Origin: Penicillium oxalicum
Lineage: Eukaryota; Ascomycota; Eurotiomycetes; Eurotiales; Aspergillaceae
Direction of reading: 5' to 3'
Length of the DNA stretch: 64,000 bases
Assembly: GCF_001723175.1 (NCBI RefSeq)
Contig: NC_064650.1
Span: 868,001-932,000 of the forward strand
A program made the position numbers and the translations under genes. Below, in pieces: positions 33,456-46,871 of this stretch (position 1 is the first letter of the stretch; each line of letters starts with the position of its first letter). Below the pieces are notes generated by a model. It was not told the origin of the DNA and ran no database searches. It worked only from the letters and a program-made list of their open reading frames with translations.

Positions 33456-36400
33456 ATGGCGGATTCAAATGAGTATCGGACATACCACGGCCAGTCTGGC
33501 AGCCACCCAGCATCCCTCCAGCCTGCGACCGGTCGTTACGACAGCTATGCCTCGTACCAGAATCCTCCCCAAGCCCAACAGTTACCGAGGCGGGTGCCTA
33601 GCTACAACGCTGGTGATGACTCGCAGTTGCTCACATCGCCACGGGCACGAAGCGCGCAACCGATCGACCCAAATGCGAGATACTTGGTGCAAGTCGGTGG
33701 ATATGACCGCAGCGGGGGGCACGGAGGTTACGGAGGTTATCCAGTTGCGCCAGGGGGCTCTGAAGATGATCACGAGTCGCTAGTGTATTCGCGCGCACCA
33801 TCGGAGCAATCTCATGCATCGCCCATTCGCGCTTCCTCGCAAACGGGCTCTGCTGGCTATGAAACCCACTATTCTTCAACCCAGCCGGCCTATAATCCCC
33901 AGCAATATGGCCTCCCGCAATCGCAAACGCAGCCAAACCTGAGCTATAAGCCGCCCCATTATCCAAGTTCTGCCAGTAATGGGTCGTATACAAACAACGC
34001 TTCCAATCATCAACCTTACAATCCAGCGGCGTACCAGCAGTCTGCGGTTGCGAGTCTGAGCTCGCCCATCCTTGCCCGTCGACCGAGTGAGGCCGCGCAC
34101 TATGCTCAACCGCCGTCGACACCCCAGTCCTATGGGCACCCGTCGCAGTATCAACAGCCGCCAATGCCCCCTCCCCGTGGAGCAGACCACCCATACGGCA
34201 GTCGAGCCTCGGGATATGGTCCGTCTCCGACGTCTCCTGGCCGGTCGACATCCATCCCTGGGTCTACGATTTACCAGGCAATGCCTTCACCTACTATAAA
34301 CAATTATACCACTGCAAATTCCCACTCTGTCACATTCATCCCTTCGTCTGCTTCGCGGCCCTCATTCCCCGTCGCCGCTGGTTTCGGTTCTGAGCCGTCG
34401 TATTCGCCAGGCAGCGCATCTGTGAATGGCAATGCCTATGATGAGCACCCGCCACGACCCCCGGCTCATCAATTCCAAGGAGGCGGGACGTATGGAAATC
34501 GCCCCAGCATTCCTTATTCAGCATCTGCACGTACACTTCCAACGCCTCCGATGCTTCCCGACCTGCCCACGATCCCTCCGCGACGGACGGAGACCTTGAA
34601 TCGACACCCACAAGCGCGACCATTGCCTGGCCCTCCAGTGGATATTGAGCCTGACTGGATTAAGCCACCGGACGGACCGCCCGCGGGTCACGTACACAAT
34701 GATGAGATGATGAGAGAGCTTGAAACAGCGGTGATGGACACTCAAGCCACCTTCGCTCGGCGACACAGCTCGAGAACAGCATTACACAGTGAGAGCCCCA
34801 GTGCAAGTCTCACGCCGGATGAGCAACATACACACACAAACAACAATGTCTCCGAAGTGCAAATCAACTACTCCGCCTATAGTGCTGACAGCGACGCCGA
34901 GGCGGAAACGGGCCTTGCGATGCTACGGATGGCGGAGGAAGAAGAGCAAGCGCGGCAGGAGCGAGAGAGAATGAAAGGTCGCCGTCGACGCTTAACAAAT
35001 GCTTCTGCCATGAGTGCTCGCTCATTTGGCTCACAAGCATCGGGCCCCGGCCCGTCGCCTCAGGACTCGTCTCCAAAAGCGACATTCTCACGTGGGCCGT
35101 CTCCACGTGCGTATTCTGACAACGACGAGTTTGCGGGCTACGATTTGGCTTTGTACGAAGGTGGCCATGGAGGCAACTTACACTATGGAGACGAGCCTCT
35201 TTACAACCCTGAGGAATATGCGGGGCGCGAGACGGGCGGGACTCTCGGTCATAATCATGGCTCGTTTAGGAGCTCCGATCCTTCTAACGAGGAATATGGC
35301 AAGTATGACGACGGTTACGAACACCCAGCGATTGCTTATGAATATGCCAATCGCCTGCATAACTTCGCATCAAATGCACGAGTTGATGCGCTAGGTACGG
35401 GCGGACTATCCGCACCAGGGCATTACGGCCGTCGAATGAGCTTTGACTATGGGGAAGATGCCGAAAGTCCGTATGAGCAGCAACAAGCCGGATACCAATC
35501 AGGGGATGATAGTCCGTATAATGATGCTCCTGCGGAGCTAAACTTTCACCCTGGCATGCGACCGCTTCCCCCCGCCCCGGTCGAGCCAGCCAGAGAGACG
35601 GACCTTTACAGCCACTTGATGCCTGCAGGCACATACCGACCCCCAGAGCAGGACCAGACCGAGGAACATGATCAGTACAGATACCCCTCTTCCATCGCGA
35701 CACCCGTGAACTCGTATGGAGAGCAGTTGCTTCATCCATCTCAAGTTCCGCGGTCGTCATCTTTATCCGCTCCCAGTGGTCCACGTACTGATGCCCCTAT
35801 CAGGTCAAAGACCGATGCGGACCGCGCCAAGTACAAACAACAGCAGGAATACCTTTGGCATCTGCAGAACAAGGAACTCCCTCGGATTGACCCAGCTGAT
35901 ACGGTGGCTCCAACGCCGCTGGATCTTCCTGCGATCCCCGCAGCTCGACGCAAGAAGTTCAATCCCTCGAAACTATCTACGGAGCAATTCAAGAAATGTA
36001 CGGAGCCGTGGGCTTTGAGTGCTGTTCTTTCCTGGATCAAGGATCTCAGCCAGGATGAAACAGATCTGCGTCAACACGCTATTGTGGATGCAATTGTTGC
36101 CCTGTTCACTCACAAGGTCCCAACGATGAATATCGCAGATGCCGAAACTCTAGCGGCACGAGTTGTCCTGAACATGCTCAAAGAGGAGGCACTTGTGAAG
36201 GACGAGGAGTGGGTCAAATTCGGGCATGGCCAAATCTCTGGTGTTCTATTCCAAATCACAGGAACAGGATGCTATTCATCCAGGCTTCACGAACAGGAGA
36301 TGCATATTCAGGATACCGACATGCAGGGCCGCTGTTACTCTCACCACTGTATGCGCACTCTGAAGAAAGTCAATCTCAAAACCCAGATGATGGCACCCCA

Positions 36401-38968
36401 AAAGAAGGTCGAAGACTGGGTGACATTCTACAAGGTGCCAAAGGAAGTCTGGGAGTCTTATCCCAAAAAGGAGATTGATCGTCAAAACAATCTGCACGAG
36501 ATTGTCACGACGGAAGACGCCTATATTGGCCAGCTTGATGTTCTACGGGAGCTGTACCGGGATCAGCTAGCCCACATGAACCCTCCCATCATCCCAGCCA
36601 AGCGACTCGAGAAATTCCTGACTGAGGTGTTTGGTAAAGTGGATGCTGTGAAGAAAGTGAATGAAGACTTCCTTCTGGCTCAACTAAAGTATCGCCAGAA
36701 AGAGCAAGGGCCGTTCATCGCTGGCTTCAGCGATATCTTCCGTGAATGGATCCGCAAAGCGAAGAACGTCTATATTGATTATGCTGCAACCTTTCCCCAC
36801 GCCAATCACTTTGTACGCCGTGAGTTAGAACGGAACCCTCAGTTTAGGGTCTTCTTAAATCAGGTTCGGGAGCATAAACTGTCCAATCGATTGAGCTGGG
36901 ATACCTTCTTGAAAGCTCCGATTACTCGGATTCAACGTTACACACTTCTGCTCGCGACTGTTCACAAGAATATGGTCAAAGACTCCGAGGAGAAGACCAA
37001 CCTGGCTCACGCAATCGAGGAAATCAAGGTTGTGGCGTTGGAATGTGATAACAAAGTAGGCGAGCAGAGCAGGAAAACCGATTTGATGGATCTTGCGGGC
37101 AAACTGCAACTTCGCCCGGAGATGAAGAAAGAAGTTGAATTGCATCTTGACCATCTTGGCCGTGAGATTGTGTTTCGGGGTGACCTACAGCGCCCAGGCA
37201 CGAGGACTCGATTCCTGGTCGACACTCATGCGATTTTGTTCGATCACTACTTCGTTCTGGCCAAATCATTTACCGCAAGAGACGCAAGAAGCGGCAAGTA
37301 TGAGCGTTACGACGTGTCCAAATTGCCTATTCCAATGGACCTGCTGGCGCTTGAAAGTACCAATGACGATCCCGTTGTCAAATCATCCGTCCGTGGAGTG
37401 GCAACTATCACTCCGGCCCAGGGTGCCGCGATTCCTGCGAACAACCCAGGGGGCGCAGCTGCCAACGGCGGAGGAGTTTCTCTCGATTCCAAGGATGACA
37501 AAATTCTATACCCTTTCAGAATCAAGCACCTCGGAAAGACTGGCACTTACACACTCTATGCGTTCTCGGCGAACAGTCGTCTTGAGTGGTGCCAGAAGAT
37601 CATCGAGGCGAAGACCAAGCATGCTGCTGCTTTATTTTCACAAAATGCCGAGCCTTTTAGGTTACGGGTTCTTGCTGATACTGCGTTTGCTTACTCAGAT
37701 CAATCGCACGGATCCAAGAGTGTCATGATCAAGGGTACGCCCCTTCATCGGGCCATTGTGGAGGTTGAGAAGAAATACGAGGGCGAAGGCAGACCTCCGC
37801 CTGTGGGCAGGACTGCAGTCAATTGCGCCACCGTATTTCAACAACCACCTGGGAGGATGATGTGTGCGATCGGCACTGACTTTGGCGTGTACATGTCTGA
37901 TCTCAGTAACCCGCGAGGATGGCATCGGGTAAATTTTCAGCTTCTCTTGCCTGGATTGTCATTTTCGCTAACTTTTTATCCTAGGCTATCCCCATCATGC
38001 GTGTGACGCAGATCGCTGTTTTCGAGGACTTCAATCTTTTCTTGCTGATTGCAGATCGCTCACTGATTGCATATCATCTCGATGTAGTTTGCCCTGCTAG
38101 CGGCGTTCCGTCAAAGTCAAAGGATTCTGCCCGCAGAGCTCCCCAGAAGCTCTCGGGTAACCGTGAGGTTGGCTTTTTCGCTGCAGGCCGGATGAAAGAC
38201 CGTTATTTGGTCTTGTACAAGAAACGCGACGGTCTTTCGTCTACTTTCAAGGTTCTGGAGCCTATCCTTCAGAAATCAGCTTCGAACAAACCTGGCTTTT
38301 TCCAATCTCGTCGTTCACAAACCGAGTTCTTCCGGGAATATGATGAGTTTTATATCCCGGCCGAGTCTTACGGAATTAACATGTTCCATTCTTCTCTCGC
38401 AATCTCCACTCAGCGCGGCATTGAGGTTCTCACACTCGACAAGAAACAGTCCTGGTCAGTACCTGATTTCCGCTCCGCGATTGTGGATGCTACAGACACA
38501 CTCCACAGCATTGCGCAGCGTATCAAGGATCTTAGACCTCTGGGCATGTTCCGACTTAGCAAGAGCGAGTTCCTGGTTGCGTACCAGGAATGTGCAGTAT
38601 ATGTCAACAAGCATGGTGACGTATCGCGAAGCGTGGTCATGGAGTTTGTGGGCAGCGCACACACTGCCTGTCTGTACGGGAAATTCCTCATTCTGTTCAA
38701 TGATGACTTTGTTGAAGTTCGTAACGCCATGAACGGGCGTCTGAGACAAGTCATTCCTGGCCACAATGTGGTCTGTCTGGATGACGGCAGCAAGGTACCT
38801 GGCTCGATTGAGTCAGCCAACGCAGAAAATATGGACGGCTTCTCTGCAACCGCGGACGGCATTTCTACAACTCCGGGAAACACCGTGAAGATATGCATGC
38901 AACATCCTCAGTTCGAGCGCAGTCAAATAGTACTCGAGTTGATCGAAAATGAGGGCCAAAAGGAGTAA
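33456..38968 (+). CDS. rom2: Rho1 guanine-nucleotide exchange factor Rom2-like, 1818 aa
   Basis: Exons 33456..37928 and 37985..38968 (56-nt intron, phase 0). The first ~830 residues are Tyr/Ser/Pro/Gln/Gly-rich and disordered. A DEP-like domain follows at about 840-960, a DH (RhoGEF) domain at about 1013-1200 (LHEIVTTEDAYIGQLDVL, APITRIQRYTLLL), a PH domain at about 1240-1395 (RFLVDTHAILFDHYFVL), and a C-terminal citron (CNH) domain at about 1455-1790 (ATVFQQPPGRMMCAIG). This order is diagnostic of fungal Rom1/Rom2. It activates Rho1 at growing tips in the cell-wall-integrity pathway, upstream of Pkc1 and glucan synthase. The downstream in-frame ATG (MADSNEYRTYHG) was preferred to the longer open frame because no ATG lies upstream. 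Confidence 0.93.
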
Positions 38969-39688
38969 AGCCTCTTCATCGCGTCCATGGACTATCTTTC
39001 CTTGTGCCGCGGGGCAAGCGCCTTTTTTTTGGCAGCCTCTCCTTTTTATATTTCGGCTGTTTGCTTGGCTCTTGTCTCTCTTCATTTGACAACGGCCTGC
39101 TTGTTCCTCACCTCTCTTCCTCCTCAATCTTGTCTCAGGGAGCCGAGGAGCCAGGTATGGCGCTTTGATAATCGCCAAGTCACAATTTCTGTTTATACTT
39201 GATTGCAACTACATGGATTTCTCCTGCTTTGATGTACATACCCAACTCATTTTCCTTTTAATGAGCCCAATGATTGAGCAATTTTTCATGAAATACCTCG
39301 CGGTCCTCTAATTCGGTTCCGCAACGTAGAAGTCTCGTAGTTGACATGGCCAGAGACTCAATAGTGAAGATTGGAAAGTGGTCACTGAATCGTAAAGAGC
39401 AGCGAGCAGCATGTCAATCGTGGTTGACATCTCCATTCGGAATACTCATGAGCCCATGAAGAATGCCGCCATCTACTTGTTTCCAGTACGAAATTGGGTT
39501 TGGATCTACTAAGTTGTCTGGCATAGATTTTTCCCGAACGCAAGTACAATGGAAATTTGGTATAATTGTACATCGCCAAGGATCAGAATCGTCAGGCAAC
39601 ATTAAACTTAGTGGAAAGAAACCCCACACAGGGCAAGCGGTTGACTGTGGACAAAGAACAATGTCACAAGACGGCATCCGATTTATGA
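38969..39688. other. Convergent 3' flanks of rom2 and gyp2
   Basis: No independent gene seen. A minus-strand open frame at 39414-39677 could be a read-through or alternative 3' exon of gyp2 but has no recognisable content. Confidence 0.5.
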
Positions 39689-42600
39689 CTAACTTTCAAA
39701 CTCCACAACCTTACTTACGACTTCTGTGTCCTGAGCGACCGGCGGCCGTGCACCATGACTATCTCCACTCGATCTTTCGTCTTTGGTAGGACGGATGCTG
39801 ATGACATCGGCCTCGGCTCCTTCTAGGAGGTCACGATCTGCATCACGGACGCTACGGCGTTCGGGATCTGGACCATATGCGCCGGCACCCCAACTGGAGA
39901 TACCACCAGCCATGACAGCGGCAGACGCGCCTTGATGGGAAGGATAATCTTCCTCATCATCCTCGTCGTCATCTTCATCACGGTGGCTCAAAGCGTTCCG
40001 TTCGAGGTCACGCTGCGCCTCGTCCATGCGCTTCTTGACCTCTGCTGCCATGCGAATGCCATCGGTGACGATGTTGTCGAGAACACCACGAAGACCCTTT
40101 CCAGGTGGTACGATGCCGCCCGATGCGCCCGCAACTGAGACGCCTGCGCCAACAGGAGGTGAGGGACGGCCGATATTAGAGAATGTGGTCAAGTTGGAAG
40201 AAAGAGATGACGATGCAGCAACGGATGCGGGGTGTGGATGGTCAGAGAGATGGAAGGATTGTGGGAAGTAGGACTCGAAGAATTGTTCCAGAAGCTCATC
40301 AGCTAAGACGACCATTCGGAATGTGGGGAGAGTAATGTGTAGCGGGTTATTTGGGTCCAGAGCTGGATTTGCAGACTCAGAGAGTGGTCGGCGTTGTTGA
40401 ATTGTTTGAGGAGACTTGGGGGTGGTCGCTTGCGCCTGCGTGGCCTTTGACTCGCCATCGTGATTGATATCGATAAGATCCTCTTCTCCTTCGTCTTCCT
40501 CATCATCATCATCATCCCCGATTGCAAAAGCATCAAGCTTCTCCGTCATTTGCTCAGTGTCCGCCGGGAAGGCAGCTCTTTGATTGTCCGCATGACTGGG
40601 ATCGGCATACTCAAAACATCGACGAATAAAGGCGCTTACACTGCCAAGGAACTTCTCGTCGGTCGTCAATCTGTTTTGTTCAGCTTGATCGTTGGCTCGA
40701 GAACTGTTGACGTCCTCCAACGAAGAAGTGGCTGTGATAGTACCCTCAAATCCTCGGCGAGACAGGAACAGCAGCGCCTCTGACATTTTGAGAATGCCTT
40801 CACGGTCGACCTGCCCATTGCCAGAATCATCGTAGAGATCGAAGAAGTAATTGATATTGTTCATGATGTCTGGAGCACCCTTCAAACGGGCTAAGCCGTT
40901 GACGACGTTTTGCAGGCTCAACCCTTCCTCGGGGTCAGTCGCCCACTTGCGGTACAACCGTTGCAAGAACTCATGGTCGGCAGCTTGACGTCTATTAGCC
41001 CATAATAAAGCCTTTGTGTTGCCTCTCATGCTGCCTGATTTCGACGAGTCCTGCCTCGACGGAGCAGGAGAATCAGATGCGGCCCATTTCGAAGTCGCAG
41101 CCATAAAGTCCCGGAAAGCATCGTAATTCATGTGAGTAGGGCTAGGTCCCAAGCCCACACGTCCGATCTGTCTGTCCACTGGTGGCCCAAGAACAGATTG
41201 TCGCTGAGACCTTTTCTTCTCATTGCGTTGGCGCTCCTCCTCCGCAAGTTTCTGTTGTTGTTGCCACTGATAAAGAATTTCGTAGAACCTATCATAGATA
41301 GTACCCAAGTCGTCGACGCTCAGGCGCTTACTTTCAGGACCAAGGTTGCGTATTGAAGTGCGCTTGGCGAAACTTTCGATATTGTTGAGTACTGCGTCCT
41401 TGTGCTTCTCGCGCTGTTCGGTGACGGTACTGTGTGTAATGCCAGAGAATTCTTTGAAAGCGACCACCATCAATTCTTGAAATCGGGTAATGGCGCGCAA
41501 TTTTGGATTCTCTGATCTTGGGTGCGCCGACTCATCGAGGCGGGAGAAATAAGACTTCAAAACGGAGATGAAAGACCCATCGTCTTGGATATCCAGTAGC
41601 TCCTCGCCGTTGATGCGAAGAATGGCAAGGCCGACTTGGAACAGCACTTTGGGTCCCTCCAAGAAGAAGACATCAAGAACCCTGAAAGCGAAGACAAGAG
41701 GCATCGAGTTGATGTATAGGGAGAGGAACCAGGGCAGAGAGACAACGGAAAGTTGAACGTCAGACTTGGTGAGATGTTCCCAAAGAACGGGCATTGTTTT
41801 TTCTACCAGAGACTCAAAGACTTTTTGATCAAGTAACGTCCCATACATTGTCGTCGAGTAGTAGCCTGGGAGAAGGCGATCGCAAAGAACGGAGAGGAGA
41901 AAGAAAGCCTGGGCCTCGGACATGTATCTGCTATCGTTAGCGACTGCAAGCTATGGTAATGAGCGTTCGCAACATACATCAGCAGTGCAGCGACCACAAT
42001 GTTCATGGCCTGGCAATAGCCAACTTCAGCATTGGTCCAGCTATATGCCGTTAAGACTCGCCGTAAGCGGCCGATGCCCTCTTCACTCTGAAAGCCTGGG
42101 TATTCTGGCAGGCTGCGATTCAAGTCTTTTTCAATTTCATCAATAGCTAAAGATTCTTGACCGTCGAATTTGGTGAGTGTTTCTTCATAAAGCTTGGGCG
42201 ACCGTATGCGTAGGAACATAGACCCAGATGTCAATTCCCATATCTCCCCTCGCAGACGGTTGGGCAAGCCAACTCGGATGAGTTTATGAAACGTTGGTTG
42301 TCGTACAAGCGTAGCATTCCTTCCATTTTCTGTTCGAGCGTTCATGAGCATTTGCCCTGTCAAAGGTATCCTGGAGCCCAAAGAGAAGCTTACCTCGGAA
42401 GTATTCCCCCCAAAGCCTCATCTTGCTACGGTCGCGCAGCTTCCGGGCGTCCCCCGGATATCGGAACAACATGCCAAGCCCAGCATCAGGCGGCTGACGA
42501 CCTTCGCCGTCCGCGGCATCTTTCGCTTTCGTCCCAGAAAGCAAATATTCCGAGTAACAATCTGAGACGACGCTTCGCAAATTATCGACCTCTTTCATAC

Positions 42601-43195
42601 CCTCCCGCAGGCCCTTCTTTAGGCAGTCACAAAATTTTTCGCATGCTTGTCTGCTTCCGATAAGTTGTAGTATCAACCGTTGGGGGGAGAAGTTGGGCTC
42701 TTGTGTCTTATTGAGCATGCCATTCCAGGTAGTCAATGCCAGGGAGAACACTTCCCGAGCGCTGTGCAGTCTTTCAACCCTTCTGATCGAGGAGAGTGGC
42801 AGGGTGAAGCCGTTGCCGGAGGGCCCTGTTCCATGTGTCTGTCCAGTCCAACTCGTTGACGCGCTCGAGGTTGACGATGGCAAGAAGCTAGTCGCTTGTG
42901 TTGAAAAGCAAATGAAACGCTCGCTCAGATGCAAACGCCCGGTGTAGCGATTTCCTGGCCGGTCGACGCGGCGAGATCCATCCACGGGCTCTGAAGAAGA
43001 ATTGGCAGGTAGCGGGAGGATCAACTCGGCTGTAATCTCTTGCAATGGATTTTGCGAGTCGGGAAGACGAAACTGCTGACGAAAGAGGGCAGCTTTGGAG
43101 GGACTGCTGTCGTTTGACGAGAGCGAAGGAATGGCGAAATTCGCCGAATCAATCAGCGACGAAGCCTTCTGAACGAAGGACGAAATAGACATCAT
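39689..43195 (-). CDS. gyp2: Gyp2/Mdr1-like Rab GTPase-activating protein, 1130 aa
   Basis: Exons complement(39689..41927, 41978..42329, 42394..43195). A GRAM domain lies at about 60-190 ([33 protein letters not shown]). A TBC domain lies at about 283-500 with both catalytic fingers: Arg in [11 protein letters not shown] (IxxDxxR) and Gln in GYCQAMN (YxQ). An EF-hand follows at about residue 750 ([15 protein letters not shown]). A long Ser/Asp-rich tail follows. GRAM-TBC-EF-hand order matches yeast Mdr1/Gyp2 and animal TBC1D8/9. It stimulates GTP hydrolysis on Ypt6/Rab-type GTPases in endosome-Golgi traffic. A consensus donor GTAAGT lies 9 codons before the stop, so an alternative C-terminus by further splicing is possible. 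Confidence 0.9.
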
Positions 43196-43884
43196 AATGG
43201 GCAAAGTTATGTTAAAGACAACCACAAAACCGGCGGGTCCTTGCGGCTGCTTGGTGATGTCGGGACGGCGGAGCTAGGTCTGTAGGAACGACGGAGCTGG
43301 GGGCGTTATGATGACACGGATTGGCGTTTGGCGTACGGTGCTACGAAAGCAGCCCGCGGTGGTGTTTCAAACAAGGGTCTTGGTTCATGATACGTTCGTA
43401 CTTATTGGTACTTGTCAGTATGCATCCCTTTAACTGCAGCATCAAACTCCAAGCCGTGGAGATGGCTGTTATTGTCGGACCGATAGTAAGAGGGGTGGTG
43501 GAGGATAGCTTATCACATGACTTTCAGCCTTACAGCTCGATAAACCGATCTACTGGCGCATGTGCTCAGTGACGTGTTTACTAATTTGGGACCACCCGAT
43601 TAATATGTGAAACATCAAAAATTACAGTTTGGATCTTTCATTGAAAGAAATTTATGATTGCTGTGAATTACTTATTACGATCTGTGCTCAATTGGAAAAA
43701 AGAAAGTTTTGAGGTCAGGTGAAGGAATTCAACTCCAAGGCATGGAAAGAGTAATCTGGTATCAATCTGTATGAAAACGCAACGGCAGTGGCAGTGGCTA
43801 GCCTCCAGTCTGTCTGAGAAGTGTCGTTGAGATTCTCAAATTTTCGCAAAGACAGGAAATAGAGGCACGGAAAGTCAAGACAAC
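43196..43884. other. gyp2 promoter and 3' flank of next gene
   Basis: About 690 bp, no gene seen. Confidence 0.5.
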
Positions 43885-45076
43885 TTAGTTTTTGTCAATG
43901 GAGTTGCGGGTAGACGCCGATTCGGTATACTGAGGGAGAGCTTCCTCCTCCGAAATTTCCAGGTTGTCCTCAATAAGGCCTTGCTTTTCGCAAGACTCAC
44001 CGTGCTCCCAAGATGTCCGAGTCTCTTGGGGGCTGCTGCACCGGTATCGCCGCCAAACGAAGATGACAGCTTGGCCAATAAGCATACCGATAGCGCTTGC
44101 TGCAACACCGGCCAGGATTCCGACCAGGGCCGGAATGATAATAAAGTGAACAATTCGCCTGCTGGTTCGCGCAAGAGCACCATGTGAATGGGGGTGGTGG
44201 TGGTGATGATGACCACCGTTGTGATGTCCCTTCTCGAATTTAGACCAAGCGGCCATCTCCTCCGTGGGGCGATGCTTTCCGTGACAGCCTTTTCGGCCGG
44301 GCTTGCCAGCAGCAGCAGCAGCAACGCGATCTTTGGCAGCCGCGAGGAGACCCCGCACACGGCCGATTGCAAGCTCGCGAAGACATGTGGCCTTACCATC
44401 ACACTTCTCCCACGAGAGTTCATTGGAAGATGGCTTGGTCTTCTCAATTTCGGTCTTCGCGATATAAAGCTCACCAGCAGAGTCTTGGACGAGCTTGATG
44501 GCCACCGTGTCCACCGCAATAGGGTGTCTTTCAAGGTCAAGAATAGTCAGTCGCACATCGTAGAGATCCATTCCAACACTCTTATCTGTCGTTTCCATGG
44601 GCATCATCTCCAAGGCGTAGCCGACTATCATTGGTTCCGAGACCTGTCCATCTTCAAGTTGCTGACTAGCGCGAAGAGGGCCAGGATTGACCGGAGGGAA
44701 GATCTGCCGTCCGTTGGCCAGCAAGAGACTGTCTTCGACGGTGAATTCCAACATCTAGCAAGAATTTCTCGTCAGCTGAGATCCTACTGATGCGTCCCTC
44801 CACGCCCACCTACCAATCGAGAAGATTCATACATACCAGCGAAGGGGATTTACCCCGAGCCCAAGTAGCAACGCCCTCATGGTCAACTTCACGGAAAGGA
44901 CATTCCTGGCACGGAAGGTTGACCATTGCATTATGAGCGTCAGCCAAGAGTAACGGATGGATTTTAACGAATCCATTTTCAACTGCCTCCATTTGAGGCT
45001 CCATGTCCGGAACTACCAACATGGCACTCGCACTCAAGGCAGCAGCGCTACCCAGCAGGAGAGAGCGCGCCAACAT
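43885..45076 (-). CDS. Fungal single-pass membrane protein with His-rich segment, 369 aa
   Basis: Exons complement(43885..44754, 44837..45076). It has an N-terminal signal peptide (MLARSLLLGSAAALSASA) and a lumenal domain with a CxxC pair (LPCQECPF) and more paired cysteines (EKCDGKATC). A histidine-rich run (about 12 His within 16 residues) follows. One C-terminal membrane helix (FIIIPALVGILAGVAASAIG) precedes a basic stop-transfer WRRYR and an acidic cytosolic tail (EISEEEALPQY). It resembles uncharacterised ascomycete secretory-pathway membrane proteins; the function is unknown. The His run could bind Zn, Cu or Ni. Confidence 0.7.
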
Positions 45077-46871
45077 AGTGAGGGGTCAAGCTGGCGATGA
45101 CTCGCAAGAAATTTGAAAAGTTTCCCAAGAGTTGAAAGTCAGAGCAAAGTCTGCCTCTATACTAATATGGATGATGAAGAAGCGTTGAGGGCGGCGTAGA
45201 CTATGTAGCAGTAGCAGAGAGGGGGCGGATGAAGAGTGGAGATTGATCGTGACAAGTCGCAGTCTATGAAGGAGGATAAGCGTGGCCTGGCCCTATCAAA
45301 GACGTCCCAGAGTGGAGGAGGGTGACGTTAGCCTCCTGCGTGGCAACCGTCGTGATTGGCTATGCTTGTGATCTGAATATTACGCAACCTGAAAACAAGA
45401 GGCTGTGCACTTGTATTGTAATAACCGGCATAGTCGGGGCGCCTCGCCTTGTACTACATAAGGGGCTATGGTACTATCTTGAAGACTGCCTGGAATGGGA
45501 TCCTATCATCCTACTGTATGGCCGGAGCCATTGACTCTGAAAGATCCTCTTGGAATCAAAGGCCGAAAGAAAAGTGATCAGTGCATTAGTCCAGACGTGA
45601 ATCAAAACATCCCGTATTTATGTACCTCGTGGCGGGCTGTATCATGAATACTTACGGTGATCCTATTCTCACCTAATCTTGCGGCCATACCCGCTATTGT
45701 GAGGTTAAAGCATTCCGAAAGAAATCAACCTACGCCTGACTTGGCCCTTGCTAGATTGAACTCGAGGTACTCGGGCTTAACGGACTATTTTTTGATGAGG
45801 GTGTTTCGATAGCATTTAAGCTGTTATTTGATAGGGCTTTTCCTTCTCTGGGATATAAATTCATGGACTCCAGCGGAATTGACATGCATATGTAGGGAGG
45901 TTGTCATTGCAGGAGGTCTTCCATTACTATGTATTGATACTACCTACGTATTGGGATAACCTCCTCTGATGACGATACGTACACATACCCACCAGACAGG
46001 GGCAAGGCCGATCAATATCGATCTGAAGTTCCCATTCTTGTAAAAGAATCGCGGAGCTTGCCGTTGAGAGGAACTTACAAGCATGGCAGGAAGCAGTTTG
46101 ACTCTTAACTGCTTGGGGTTAGGAGCTCCTTGAATACTTATAACGAAGTCGATATCCTGACGCTGTTATAAAAGAAGTCACATGATTCTATTAAGGAACC
46201 CCGAGGAAGACTAACTTTGGTAGTACAATAACCTCAAGGAGGGTACTTCCACACAGAGATCAATGATGCATGTAGACCCTCTGATTGAAGGTCGGCAATT
46301 CTGCCGTCGCAGAATGCAAGTATTTTTTGAGAATCTCATTAGAAGCCATAGAAATTGCCTCCAGTTCAGCACATGACGGGATGTACATGGTTTTGTAACT
46401 TTTCGGTGATGAAATTTTCCTCTTTCTGACTGCAAAACGGGAAATTTTGTCCTAATTTTTGATTAGTTCGGATTGAACCCTTAATGGTCATTCTCCATTC
46501 ATCATTCAAGGCGAATTGGTCTCCCGTCGAAGAAACATTGTGAATAATTTCCGAGATGCTTCGCTCATATGTGTGCATGGACACTCGCATCCTCAAATGG
46601 GGATTTTTCTGGAAGACCATCAGTTTTCACGGACTGGGTTTAGGCTAGCAAAATGGTTTCGTGATAGAGTGTCGCCGCTATTTGAGATAGTTGGTTCAGA
46701 TCCAGACATTAGAAATCGTGTGCCCACAGGGATTTCCTTCCTCTTCCCGGGCTTTCCTCTTCTCTCCTCCAAACCTCCGGGCTTTCAGATAGCCTTCATT
46801 CGAAGATTGTCAGAGCGTCCTTGCCTCCTTACGCCTCAAAATTCATGGTCTGTCAATTCATTTATCCCAGT
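45077..46871. other. Large intergenic gap, no gene seen
   Basis: About 1.8 kb, AT-richer than its surroundings. Open frames are short and unrecognised on both strands. I see no terminal repeats or transposase remnants by eye. Confidence 0.5.

Noticed and set aside
45077..46871. Possible transposon remnant in the AT-richer gap
   Set aside because: No terminal inverted repeats, target-site duplications or transposase or reverse-transcriptase motifs seen.
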